A DNA stretch of 64,000 nt, from positions 60,071-124,070 of the forward strand of contig JAEELE010000028.1 in NCBI GenBank assembly GCA_016288755.1, written 5' to 3'. Shown here one piece after another: positions 39,038-48,749 of the stretch (position 1 is its first letter; each line of letters starts with the position of its first letter). The translations under genes and the position numbers were made by a program. This stretch comes from Oscillospiraceae bacterium. Its GTDB lineage: Bacteria > Bacillota > Clostridia > Oscillospirales > Ruminococcaceae. The notes under the pieces were generated by a model that searched no databases, was not told where the DNA came from, and worked only from the letters and a program-made list of their open reading frames with translations.

Positions 39038-40089
39038 CCGCCATGCCGAAGAATTACCGCGCGACGGCTGCCTCTATCCGCACCGCCTACGGGCACCGGC
39101 TGCGTCCCGCGGATTACCGCGCACTGACTGCGCTGCACTCCGTGCCCGAGGTCGTTGCCTATCTCAAGGAGACGCCCGCTTACAGCGAGGTGCTCAGCGG
39201 TCTGGAGCCGTCCTTCACCCACCGCGGCTATGTCGAAATGCTGCTCAGGCGCCAGCTGTTCACACAGTGCATCCACTTCTGCGGCATGGAGCAGCTGCGA
39301 AAGGCGCCGTTTTTCCGCTTCTTCCTCTATGAATACGAGATCCGCGAGCTGTTCCGGGCGATCCGGCTCGGTCCGCAGGGCTATATCTCCGCGATGGACA
39401 CATGGCTCGCACCCTATCTGGTCTTCTCGCAGGAGCAGCTCGCCAGAGCCGAAACGCACGAGGATATCATCAATGTCTGCGCGCACACGATGTATGCGCC
39501 GATCCTGCGGAAATATCTCGGGGATCCGGCGGAGCCGGTCAACTATACCGAGCTGGAGATCGCTCTGCGCGCCTGCTGCCTCTCCCAGATCCTGAAGGAG
39601 GCGGAGAGCTCCCTCAAGGGAAGCGACCTCGACGCGCTCCGTGAGCTGATTGGCGAGCAGGTCGACCTGATCAACCTCATCAACGCCTACCGCCTGAAAA
39701 GCGTCTTTCACACCGACCGCGACACGCTGCGCAGCATGATGCTGCCGATCCCCGGCAAGCTGCCGCGGCGCATGCTCGAGCAGCTCTACGACGCGCCCGA
39801 CCTCGCCGCCTTCGACAGTCTGCTGAGCGGCACGCGCTACGGCAGACTGATGGACGATCTGCCCGACACGCCCGATTCCATGCGCGTCGAGCTCGCCTTC
39901 ACGACGCTCCGCGGACGCACCGCGCGTGCAAAGCTGCATTTCTCCGGGCATGCGGCGGTCAGCATGTATGCCTACCATATCCTCAGCCGCATCGAGATCG
40001 ACAATCTCATCACGATCATCGAGGGCATCCGCTACAAAAAGCCGGTGTCCGATATCCAGTCGCTCCTTGTCATCACGGAGCCGTTATAA
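39034..40089 (+). CDS. ntpC: V-type ATPase subunit C
   Basis: RAYxLxPxDY-like N-term, EQVDLINLINAYRLK; operon position. Confidence 0.85.
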   Translation: MTAMPKNYRATAASIRTAYGHRLRPADYRALTALHSVPEVVAYLKETPAYSEVLSGLEPSFTHRGYVEMLLRRQLFTQCIHFCGMEQLRKAPFFRFFLYEYEIRELFRAIRLGPQGYISAMDTWLAPYLVFSQEQLARAETHEDIINVCAHTMYAPILRKYLGDPAEPVNYTELEIALRACCLSQILKEAESSLKGSDLDALRELIGEQVDLINLINAYRLKSVFHTDRDTLRSMMLPIPGKLPRRMLEQLYDAPDLAAFDSLLSGTRYGRLMDDLPDTPDSMRVELAFTTLRGRTARAKLHFSGHAAVSMYAYHILSRIEIDNLITIIEGIRYKKPVSDIQSLLVITEPL

Positions 40090-40103
40090 TTGGAGGTGTT
40101 CAC

Positions 40104-42068
40104 TTGTCCATTGAAAAGCTGGAGCTGGTCAGCATTGTCGGACCGCTGCCGCAGCTCGATGAGGCGATCATCGCCTGTCTGCAGAGCGGCGTGTTCCACA
40201 TTGAGCATGCGGGCAGGCTGCTCGGGACGCCGGAGGATTCCCCCGGCACGGACAGAGCAGAGCAGAATCCCTTCGCGGAGCCGCTGAAGCGCCTGACAGA
40301 GCTCGATCTGCGGCAGATCCCGCCGGATACGGGGTCCGAACCGCTGCCCGGGGAATTCACGCCCGAGCAGATCACTTCGGAGACCGACCGCATTGCCAGA
40401 TCGCTGCGGGATGTGCACGAGCAGCTCACTCAGACCCGCAGGCAGATCGCGGACTGCGAAAATGCCGCGATCCATCTCAAGCACCTGCAGAGCTCCGAGA
40501 TCGACCTCGGCGAGCTGACGCACTGCAGGCACATTCTCTCGCGCTTCGGGCGCATGCCGGAGGAAAATCTGCAGAAGCTCGCCTTCTACAGCGATGAGAG
40601 CTTCATCTTTCAGGCGTATTACACCGCGCATGAATATGTCTGGGGCTTCTACTTCGCCGAGCGCGACCGCATCCCTGCCGTCGACGCGATCATGAAGGGG
40701 CTGCTCTTTGAGGAATTCACGCTGCCGGAGAATATCAGCGGCACGCCCGAGCAGGTCATGGCAGAGCTGCAGATCCGCCTGACCGAGCAAAAATCCGCGC
40801 TTGAGAAGCTCGAGCAGGAGGAGCACCGCATCTACGAGGCTGAGGGACCGCTGCTCGGCAGGATGTACCGGTTCGCCAAATATCAGAGCGAGGTCTGGCG
40901 GCTGCGGTCGCAGTGCATCCTCATGCACGACAAATTCAACCTGATGGGCTATGTGCCGGTTTCAGAAAAGGAGACCTTCCGCAGGCTGATCGACCGCGTC
41001 AGCGACCTTGCCGTCAGCTACGAGGAGCCGTGGGAGAATTCCAAGGTGCAGCCGCCCGTGCGCATGAAGAACGGCTGGTTCACCAGACCCTTCGGCATGT
41101 TCGTCGAGATGTACGGGCTGCCCAATTACCGCGGCTACAACCCGACAACGCTGATGGCGCTCACCTATACGCTGCTCTTCGGCATCATGTTCGGCGATCT
41201 GGGGCAGGGCATCGTGCTCGCACTGATCGGACTGTACCTCGAGCACAAAAAGAAGATCACGCTCGGCGGCATCATGGCGCGCATCGGCATCTCCTCGGCG
41301 GTCTTCGGAGCGCTTTACGGCTCGGTGTTCGGCTTCGAGGACCTGCTCGACCCGGTCTATGAATCGCTCGGCATCCGCCTGCTGCCGCTGCACGCAATGG
41401 AGAACACGAATCTGTTCATCTTCGGTGCGGTCGGCATCGGCGCCGCGATCATTCTTATTTCCATTCTTGTCAATATCTGCGTGCGGCTGCGGCAGCACAA
41501 TTACGAGGAGGCGGTCTTCGGCAACAACGGGCTCGCCGGGCTGGTCTTCTTCAGTGCGCTGCTGCTGATCGTGCTGAGCATCATCACCGGCAACATGCTG
41601 CTGCCCAAGGGGGCACTGATCGCGCTGGCGGTCGTACCGCTCGTGCTGATGTTCTTCCGCGAGCCGCTCGGGCACTGGATGGCACACAAGCATTACGAGA
41701 TGCCGGCGATCGGGGATTTCATCGCGTCGAATTTCTTCGAGTGCTTTGAATTTCTGCTGGGCTATGCGACCAATACGCTGTCGTTTATCCGTGTCGGCGG
41801 ATTTGTCTTCTCACACGCGGGACTGATGAGCGTCGTGCTCCTGCTCTCGGAGATGATCGGCGGCGACGGCAGATCGTGGCTCACGATCATCATCGGCAAT
41901 GCCTTTGTCATGGGCCTCGAGGGTCTGATCGTCGGCATTCAGGTGCTGCGTCTGGAATTCTACGAGGTATTCTCGCGCTGCTACGACGGAGACGGACAGC
42001 CGTTCACGCCGATCTCCGTACAGTTTGATGAGCTGACCGGTCTGAGCGATGCCCGGTCTCATAAATAA
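40104..42068 (+). CDS. ntpI: V-type ATPase subunit I
   Basis: MFVEMYGLPNYRGYNPTTLMALTYTLLFGIMFGDLGQGIVL; C-terminal multi-TM domain. Confidence 0.93.
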   Translation: MSIEKLELVSIVGPLPQLDEAIIACLQSGVFHIEHAGRLLGTPEDSPGTDRAEQNPFAEPLKRLTELDLRQIPPDTGSEPLPGEFTPEQITSETDRIARSLRDVHEQLTQTRRQIADCENAAIHLKHLQSSEIDLGELTHCRHILSRFGRMPEENLQKLAFYSDESFIFQAYYTAHEYVWGFYFAERDRIPAVDAIMKGLLFEEFTLPENISGTPEQVMAELQIRLTEQKSALEKLEQEEHRIYEAEGPLLGRMYRFAKYQSEVWRLRSQCILMHDKFNLMGYVPVSEKETFRRLIDRVSDLAVSYEEPWENSKVQPPVRMKNGWFTRPFGMFVEMYGLPNYRGYNPTTLMALTYTLLFGIMFGDLGQGIVLALIGLYLEHKKKITLGGIMARIGISSAVFGALYGSVFGFEDLLDPVYESLGIRLLPLHAMENTNLFIFGAVGIGAAIILISILVNICVRLRQHNYEEAVFGNNGLAGLVFFSALLLIVLSIITGNMLLPKGALIALAVVPLVLMFFREPLGHWMAHKHYEMPAIGDFIASNFFECFEFLLGYATNTLSFIRVGGFVFSHAGLMSVVLLLSEMIGGDGRSWLTIIIGNAFVMGLEGLIVGIQVLRLEFYEVFSRCYDGDGQPFTPISVQFDELTGLSDARSHK

Positions 42069-42091
42069 ACCGAATACAGGAGGAAACCACC

Positions 42092-42535
42092 ATGTCTGTT
42101 TTTGAAATTCTCGAGCTGATCCTGCTCCCGCTGGCGGTCGTCGCACTGCTCGCTCTGCCGGTCTATGCCGTGATCACGAAGAAAAAATCCGGTAAATCCA
42201 TGCGCAGAGCCATGCTGATGAACCTCTGTGCCTTCGCCGCTGTGATGCTTTTTGCGATCGCAGTGCCCGCGGGCGGTCTCGTGCACGCTGCGGAGGCGAC
42301 CGCGGCGGCATCCGGCACCTCCGCTTCGGGGCTCGGCTATCTCGCGGCTGCACTTGCGGTCGGCATCGGCTCGATCGGCTGCGGCATCGCGGTCGGAAAT
42401 GCTGCTCCTGCCGCCATCGGCGCGATCGCGGAGGAGCCCAAGGTCTTTGCGAAGGCGCTGATCTTCGTTGCACTGGGCGAGGGCGTTGCGATCTACGGTC
42501 TGCTGATCGCGATCATGATCCTCTCGAAGCTCTGA
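42092..42535 (+). CDS. ntpK: V-type ATPase proteolipid subunit K
   Basis: GLGYLAAALAVGIGSIGCGIAVGNAAPAAIGAIAEEPKVFAKALIFVALGEGVAIYGLLIAIMIL. Confidence 0.93.
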   Translation: MSVFEILELILLPLAVVALLALPVYAVITKKKSGKSMRRAMLMNLCAFAAVMLFAIAVPAGGLVHAAEATAAASGTSASGLGYLAAALAVGIGSIGCGIAVGNAAPAAIGAIAEEPKVFAKALIFVALGEGVAIYGLLIAIMILSKL

Positions 42536-42843
42536 TGCGCAGCTTTGTCATCAGCGACAACCGCGATTCTCTCCTGGGCATGCGGCTCGCAGGCATCGAG
42601 GGCGTGATCGTGCATACGCCGCAGGAGGCTGCACGCGCCCTGCACGATGCGACGCACATGGAGGGCATCGCTGTTGTGCTGCTCACGGAGATCGCTGCCG
42701 GTCTCTGCGGCGATGCGGTCCGGCAGTATAAGGAGCGCGGCGGCGTTCCCCTGCTCACCGTCATCCCGGACCGCCACGGCAGCGCCGATATGACCGCGTC
42801 CATCTCGCGCTATCTCGCCGAGACGGTCGGGATCCACATTTGA
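42535..42843 (+). CDS. ntpF: V-type ATPase subunit F
   Basis: SFVISDNRDSLLGMRLAGIEGVIV; overlaps subunit K stop. Confidence 0.88.
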   Translation: MRSFVISDNRDSLLGMRLAGIEGVIVHTPQEAARALHDATHMEGIAVVLLTEIAAGLCGDAVRQYKERGGVPLLTVIPDRHGSADMTASISRYLAETVGIHI

Positions 42844-42860
42844 AGAGAGGACTGTGCAGC

Positions 42861-43451
42861 ATGGATGCCAATCAGAAACTGCAGGAATTTATGGCAGAGG
42901 TCTCCCGCAGAACCGAGCAGCAGGTCTATGCGCTTGCTGAGCGTGCAGAAGCCGAATCCGCTGCGATCCTGGCGGAGACGCAGGCGCGCTGTGAGGCGGA
43001 GGCAGAGCGCGAGATCACCGCTGCAAAAGCCCGCATTGATTCCAAATACAAAAAGCGGCTGTCTCAGGTCGGCTACCGCGGAAAGACCACGCTGCTCAGC
43101 CGCCGCCAGACGCTTCTGCTGGGGCTCTTCGCCGAGCTCAGGGAGCGCATTGCCGCCTTCACAGAGTCGGAGCGATACCAAAGCTGGATGGAGAGCCTCC
43201 TGAAGAACAAGCAGCCCGAGCCGGGCGCGACGATCCTTCTGCGCGCTGCCGATATGCACATGCAGGAGGCGCTGCGCCGCGCTGCCGGCACGGAGGTCAG
43301 CTTCCGGGAGGACCGCGCCATTCAGCTCGGCGGGCTCTCGGTGCTCTCTGCCGACGGGCGCCGCTGCGTCAACCACACGCTCGACGACGCCTTTGCCGGG
43401 CAGTACCGCGGCTTTTACCGCAATCACAGCATTGACGGAGGGAACGAATGA
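42861..43451 (+). CDS. ntpE: V-type ATPase subunit E
   Basis: Coiled-coil then C-terminal E-subunit-like region; operon position. Confidence 0.8.
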   Translation: MDANQKLQEFMAEVSRRTEQQVYALAERAEAESAAILAETQARCEAEAEREITAAKARIDSKYKKRLSQVGYRGKTTLLSRRQTLLLGLFAELRERIAAFTESERYQSWMESLLKNKQPEPGATILLRAADMHMQEALRRAAGTEVSFREDRAIQLGGLSVLSADGRRCVNHTLDDAFAGQYRGFYRNHSIDGGNE

Positions 43452-45223
43452 TGCAGACACCTGTCATTTACAGCGTCAACGGACCGGTCGTCAAGGTGCG
43501 CGATACCGATGTTTTTTCCATGTCCGAGATGGTCTATGTCGGCAGCAAGCGGCTGATCGGCGAGGTCATCGGTCTGACCGATCTCGAGACGACCATTCAG
43601 GTCTATGAGAGCACCTCCGGGCTGCAGACCGGCGAGCCTGTCACGCCGACCGGCGCGCCGATGTCGGTCACGCTGGGTCCGGGCATCCTCACCAATATCT
43701 TCGACGGCATCGAGCGCCCGCTCCGCGCACTGGAGCAGGCGTCCGGCGCGTTCATCGGCGACGGGCTCGATGTGCCGATCCTCGACACCGAAAAGGAATA
43801 CGACGTCGAGATCAAGGTCAGACCGGGCACAGTCCTCCAGCCGGGCGAGGCGTATGCCGCCTGTCAGGAGACCTCTGCCATTCTGCACCTGTGTCTGGTG
43901 CCGCCGACGCTCTCGGGCACGGTCGTCTTTGCCGCACGCAACGGCATGCACCGCATCAACGACGAGATCATCCGCATTCAGGACAGCACCGGCACGGAGC
44001 ACTCGCTGACGCTCTGCCAGAAGTGGCCCATCCGCCGCGCCAGACCCGCCGCAAGGCGTCTGCCGCCCTCCCGCCCGATGATCACCGGGCAGCGCGTGCT
44101 CGACACGCTCTTCCCGATCGCAAGAGGCGGCACCGCGGCGATCCCCGGCGGCTTCGGCACCGGCAAGACCATGACGCAGCACCAGATCGCAAAATGGTGT
44201 GACGCGGATATCATCGTCTATATCGGCTGCGGCGAGCGCGGCAACGAAATGACGCAGGTGCTCGAGGAATTTACCGCGCTGAAGGACCCGCGCACGGGCA
44301 AATCGCTGATGGAGCGCACCGTGCTCATCGCAAACACCTCGAATATGCCGGTCGCGGCGCGTGAAGCGTCGATCTACACCGGCATCACGCTCGCGGAATA
44401 TTACCGCGACATGGGCTATCACATCGCGATCATGGCGGACTCGACCTCGCGCTGGGCAGAGGCACTGCGCGAGATCTCCGGGCGTCTCGAGGAGATGCCC
44501 GCAGAGGAGGGCTATCCGGCATATCTCCCCTCGCGCCTCTCCGAATTCTATGAGCGCACCGGCGCCTATGAGACACTCTCGGGACGTGAGGGCTCGGTGA
44601 CGGTCATCGGTGCGGTGTCGCCGCAGGGCTCCGATTTCTCCGAGCCGGTCACGCAGAACACCCGCCGCTTCGTGCGCTGCTTCTGGGGGCTCGACAAGGC
44701 ACTCGCCTATGCCAGACACTACCCCGCGATCAACTGGACCTCGAGCTACAGCGAATATATGGACGATCTGGCGCCCTATTACCGCAAGAAGGTCAACCAG
44801 AAATTCGTCACCTACCGCAACGAGCTCAGCACGATTCTCAAGGAGGAGCAGAATCTACTCGATATCGTGCGCCTGATCGGCTCCGACGTGCTGCCCGAGG
44901 ATCAGAAGCTGACAATGGAGATCGCACGCATCATCCGCGTCGGATTCTTGCAGCAGAACGCCTATCACGCCGAGGACACCTTTGTCCCGCTCGAAAAGCA
45001 GTTCCGCATGATGAAGCTCATCCTGCATGTCTGCCACCGCGCAAAGAAGCTGCTCTCCGACGGCGTCACGCTCGCGGAGATTCGCGACAGCGGGGTCTTC
45101 GAGCTGGTCATCAAGGTGAAATACGATATCCCCAACCGCCAGCTGGAGCGGTTCAACACGCTGACGCAGCAGATCGACGCGACGCTGGACGGGCTCCGCG
45201 CGCGTAAGAAGGAGGTGCTCTGA
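43448..45223 (+). CDS. ntpA: V-type ATPase catalytic subunit A
   Basis: [19 protein letters not shown] Walker [51 protein letters not shown]. Confidence 0.97.
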   Translation: MMQTPVIYSVNGPVVKVRDTDVFSMSEMVYVGSKRLIGEVIGLTDLETTIQVYESTSGLQTGEPVTPTGAPMSVTLGPGILTNIFDGIERPLRALEQASGAFIGDGLDVPILDTEKEYDVEIKVRPGTVLQPGEAYAACQETSAILHLCLVPPTLSGTVVFAARNGMHRINDEIIRIQDSTGTEHSLTLCQKWPIRRARPAARRLPPSRPMITGQRVLDTLFPIARGGTAAIPGGFGTGKTMTQHQIAKWCDADIIVYIGCGERGNEMTQVLEEFTALKDPRTGKSLMERTVLIANTSNMPVAAREASIYTGITLAEYYRDMGYHIAIMADSTSRWAEALREISGRLEEMPAEEGYPAYLPSRLSEFYERTGAYETLSGREGSVTVIGAVSPQGSDFSEPVTQNTRRFVRCFWGLDKALAYARHYPAINWTSSYSEYMDDLAPYYRKKVNQKFVTYRNELSTILKEEQNLLDIVRLIGSDVLPEDQKLTMEIARIIRVGFLQQNAYHAEDTFVPLEKQFRMMKLILHVCHRAKKLLSDGVTLAEIRDSGVFELVIKVKYDIPNRQLERFNTLTQQIDATLDGLRARKKEVL

Positions 45224-45226
45224 GCC

Positions 45227-46645
45227 TTGAGTATCCAGTATTTCGGGCTGCACAGCATCAGCGGCTCGCTGGTCGTGCTCGACCATGTCGAGGGCGCACA
45301 CTTTGACGAAATGGCGCGCATCGTGCTCGATGACGGCACAGAGCGCACCGGCAGAGTTGCCATGCTCGAGGGCGACAAGGCGATCCTGCAGGTCTTCGAG
45401 GGCACGCAGGGTCTCTCGCTGACCAATACCCGCACGCAGTTCACCGGCAGACCGATGGAGCTGCCGCTCTCGGATGATCTGCTCGGGCGCGTCTTCACCG
45501 GCGCGGGCAGACCCGCAGACGGGCTCGGCGACGTCGTGCCGGAGAAATTCGGCGATGTGAACGGGCAGCCGCTGAACCCCGTGTCGCGGCAGTATCCGCG
45601 CAATTTCATCCAGACCGGCATCTCCTCGATCGACTGCCTGATGACGCTGATCCGCGGGCAGAAGCTGCCGATCTTCTCGGGCACGGGGCTCTCGCACAAC
45701 AAGCTCGCCGTGCAGATCGTGCAGCAGGCGCAGATCGCAAAGGATTCCGGTGCGGAATTCGCGGTCGTGTTTGCGGCAATGGGCATCCAGAATGACGTTG
45801 CGGAGTATTTCCGGCGCTCGTTCGCGGAGAGCGGCGTGCTGCAGAATGTCGTCATGTTCCTCAACCTCGCGAACGACCCGATCGTCGAGCGCATCATCAC
45901 GCCGCGCTGCGCACTGACTGCGGCGGAGTTTCTCGCCTACGAAAAGCACAAGCACATTCTCGTCGTCATGACAGACATGACGGCGTATGCCGAGGCACTG
46001 CGCGAGTTTTCGTCCTCAAAGGGCGAGATTCCCGGCAGAAAGGGCTTCCCCGGCTACCTCTACTCCGATCTCGCATCGCTCTATGAGCGCGCGGGCATCA
46101 TCGAGGGCATCGAGGGCAGCGTGACGCAGCTCCCCATTCTCACGATGCCGAACGACGATATCACCCACCCCGTGCCCGACCTCACGGGCTATATCACCGA
46201 GGGGCAGATCGTGCTCGACCGCGGACTCGAGCAGTCCGGTGTGTATCCGCCGATCGCGGTGCTGCCGTCGCTCTCGCGTCTGATGAAGGACGGCATCGGC
46301 GAGGGCTACACCAGAGCCGACCACGCGGCAGTCGCCAATCAGCTCTTCGCCTCCTATGCGCAGGTGCAGGACGCCAGATCGCTGGCTTCGGTCATCGGCG
46401 AGGAGGAGCTCGCCGACCTCGACCGCAAATATCTCGAATTCGGCAGCTGGTTTGAAAAGGTGTTCCTCTCGCAGGGCTTCGACGAAAACCGCTCCATTGA
46501 GCAGACGCTGGACCTCGGCTGGGCGCTGCTCTCGCTGCTGCCGAGACAGTCGCTCGACCGCGTTGACGATCAGATGCTCGATGCACACTACGATCCGGAC
46601 GCGGCACAGGCGCTGAAAGCAAAGGTGCGTGGCAGAAATGGCTGA
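45227..46645 (+). CDS. ntpB: V-type ATPase subunit B (TTG start)
   Basis: QTGISSIDCLMTLIRGQKLPIFSGTGLSHNKLAVQI, VVMTDMTAYAEALREFSSSKGEIPGRKGFPGYLYSDLA. Confidence 0.97.
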   Translation: MSIQYFGLHSISGSLVVLDHVEGAHFDEMARIVLDDGTERTGRVAMLEGDKAILQVFEGTQGLSLTNTRTQFTGRPMELPLSDDLLGRVFTGAGRPADGLGDVVPEKFGDVNGQPLNPVSRQYPRNFIQTGISSIDCLMTLIRGQKLPIFSGTGLSHNKLAVQIVQQAQIAKDSGAEFAVVFAAMGIQNDVAEYFRRSFAESGVLQNVVMFLNLANDPIVERIITPRCALTAAEFLAYEKHKHILVVMTDMTAYAEALREFSSSKGEIPGRKGFPGYLYSDLASLYERAGIIEGIEGSVTQLPILTMPNDDITHPVPDLTGYITEGQIVLDRGLEQSGVYPPIAVLPSLSRLMKDGIGEGYTRADHAAVANQLFASYAQVQDARSLASVIGEEELADLDRKYLEFGSWFEKVFLSQGFDENRSIEQTLDLGWALLSLLPRQSLDRVDDQMLDAHYDPDAAQALKAKVRGRNG

Positions 46646-47249
46646 TCAGGTATTCCCGACCAAAGGAAATCTGATGGCGGCAAAGCGCTCGCTCGCACTG
46701 GCAAAGCTCGGCTACGACCTCATGGACCGCAAGCGCAATGTCCTCATCCGCGAGCTGATGCAGCTGGTCGGGCGGGCAAAGGAGCTGCGCGGCTCGATCG
46801 AGGAGACCTACCGCAGCGCCTATGCGGCACTGCAGGAGGCGAATATCACGCTCGGACTGATCGAGCAGTTTGCCGGCACGGTGCCCGTCGACTGCGACGT
46901 GCAGCTTGAGACGCGCACGGTCATGGGCGTTGAGATCCCGAAGATCACGCACGACATGCACAGTGACGTACTGATCCCCTACGGCTTTCTCGACACCAAT
47001 GTGCAGCTCGACCTCGCCTATGCGGCTTTCTGCAGGGTGCGCGACATGACGCTCATGCTCGCGGAGGTCGACAACGGCGTCTTCCGGCTGGCGACCGCGA
47101 TCAGCGCGACACAGCGCCGCGCCAATGCGCTCAAGAACGTGCTGATCCCGCGCTATATGCAGACCATCAAGACGATTTCCGACGCGCTCGAGGACAAGGA
47201 GCGTGAGGAATTCACGCGCATGAAGATGATCAAGGCGCAAAAGCAATAA
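46629..47249 (+). CDS. ntpD: V-type ATPase subunit D
   Basis: VFPTKGNLMAAKRSLALAKLGYDLMDRKRNVLIRELM; GTG 46629 or ATG 46638. Confidence 0.93.
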   Translation: MAEMADQVFPTKGNLMAAKRSLALAKLGYDLMDRKRNVLIRELMQLVGRAKELRGSIEETYRSAYAALQEANITLGLIEQFAGTVPVDCDVQLETRTVMGVEIPKITHDMHSDVLIPYGFLDTNVQLDLAYAAFCRVRDMTLMLAEVDNGVFRLATAISATQRRANALKNVLIPRYMQTIKTISDALEDKEREEFTRMKMIKAQKQ

Positions 47250-47257
47250 CAGTGAAT

Positions 47258-47285
47258 CCCCCGCCCTGTCCGGACGGGGGTTTTT
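47258..47285 (+). terminator. Terminator of V-ATPase operon
   Basis: CCCCCGCCCtgtCCGGACGGGGGTTTTTG. Confidence 0.75.
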
Positions 47286-47301
47286 GCAGAGGGAGGTGCT
47301 T

Positions 47302-48525
47302 ATGAGACGGTTTCTCTGTACCGCGGCGGCGCTCTCGCTGCTGCAGATGCCGGTCGCTTCGGCGGAGCTGCCGCAGGATGCACCGGTGTTTGAGGCAAGC
47401 TTTCTGCAGGGGTGGTATTGCCGGGACTGGAGCGCCGCGCAGTGGCAGAGCGAGCTGGCGGATATGCGTGCCGCGGGCTTTCATTCGGTGATTCTGCAGT
47501 CGGCGGTCGATCTCACCTATGAATTTGAAGGCGACGAATCGCACAAGACCGACCCCGATGCCTGCACGCTGACAGCGGCATATTCGCTGCTGCCGACCGC
47601 GCTGGTGCCCGGCTCCGAGGGGCAGCATGCGCTCTCCTTTGCGCTGGAAGCGGCGGCTCAGACCGGGATGCAGGTCTGGATCGGCACGGTCAGCGACAGC
47701 CGCTGGTGGCAATACGGCTGGGGTGCACCGGATGACGGTTTTTCCCGCTGGTGCGGCGAAAACGCCGCACAGTGCGAGACGCTCGTCACGGAGATATGGG
47801 AACAGTTCGGCGCGGAATACGGCGCACAGATTGCGGGGTTTTATTACAACAACGAGCTCTGGAATTTTGACAGCAGCCGTGCCGAATATGCGCAGATACT
47901 CGGACAGAATATCGCCCGGACGGTCGCCGCGGTCGAGGCGCTCTGCCCCGAAAAGCCGCTGATGATCAGCCCGTTCTTCAACCGCGATCTGTCGACCGCT
48001 GCGGAATATGCCGAATTCTGGCGCGCGCTGATTCCCGCTGCCGGGCTGCGCAGGCAGGATGTTTTTGCGCATCAGGACGGCGGCGGGCGCGATTACGACG
48101 CCGACACGCTCCGCGAATGGACCGACGCGCTGCACGGTGCCGTCAGAGACCGAATGCGGTTCTGGGTCAACAATGAGGCTTTCTGCGCGGATTCCTCCGT
48201 GCGCGATATGGAATCGCTGCGGCAGAGCTGCATCGCGACCGCTGCGGCGGAAAAGCACCTGATCTTCTCGTGGAATCACCACTATCACGGCAGGCAGGAT
48301 GCGGAATTTGCAAAGCTGCTCGGCTGCATGACCGGCGATCTCAACGGCGACGGCTGCTGCACGCTCGCCGACGCGGTCACGCTGCACCGCTGGCTCATGC
48401 ACGACCGCATCACGGTCGCTTGGTGGCAGGGCGGCGATCTCGACGCAAACGGCATCCTCGACGCAAGAGACTTCTGCCTGCTCAAGCGAAGGCTGCTCCG
48501 GGGCGACGGAATCCTGAGCCGCTGA
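47302..48525 (+). CDS. Secreted DUF4434-like (TIM-barrel, glycoside-hydrolase-like) protein with C-terminal dockerin
   Basis: Signal peptide; FEASFLQGWYCRDWSAAQWQSELADMRAAGFHSVILQ; dockerin GDLNGDGCCTLADAVTLHRWL...GDLDANGILDARDFCLLKRRLL. Confidence 0.8.
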   Translation: MRRFLCTAAALSLLQMPVASAELPQDAPVFEASFLQGWYCRDWSAAQWQSELADMRAAGFHSVILQSAVDLTYEFEGDESHKTDPDACTLTAAYSLLPTALVPGSEGQHALSFALEAAAQTGMQVWIGTVSDSRWWQYGWGAPDDGFSRWCGENAAQCETLVTEIWEQFGAEYGAQIAGFYYNNELWNFDSSRAEYAQILGQNIARTVAAVEALCPEKPLMISPFFNRDLSTAAEYAEFWRALIPAAGLRRQDVFAHQDGGGRDYDADTLREWTDALHGAVRDRMRFWVNNEAFCADSSVRDMESLRQSCIATAAAEKHLIFSWNHHYHGRQDAEFAKLLGCMTGDLNGDGCCTLADAVTLHRWLMHDRITVAWWQGGDLDANGILDARDFCLLKRRLLRGDGILSR

Positions 48526-48659
48526 CAGACCGGCAGCATCCCGAAAAAACGTGCCGCAATTTGTTGTTCCGTCCTCAGCATAACGCTCAAAAACAGTGCA
48601 GCTGCTTTGTGCAAATCGCAGAAAAATCACATTGTTGTACAAATCAGCACCCGACATTC

Positions 48660-48688
48660 TTGCACTTTTTTGTGAAGTATGATATAAT
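48660..48688 (+). promoter_or_regulatory. Promoter of GGDEF-EAL gene
   Basis: TTGCAC-17 bp-TATAAT. Confidence 0.65.
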
Positions 48689-48749
48689 TATGGTATCCTG
48701 TATGTCATTCAACTGTTATGCCCTGCTGACAACAGATAGGACTGATGCT

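Noticed and set aside
43448-46645. Possible F1Fo or flagellar ATPase instead of V-type
   Set aside because: Subunit A bulge-containing length, K proteolipid and I subunit establish V/A-type.
48270-48749. N-terminal 160 aa of track ORF 48270..51014
   Set aside because: Overlaps the dockerin CDS and its downstream region, and precedes the promoter at 48660-48688; ATG at 48750 is more plausible.
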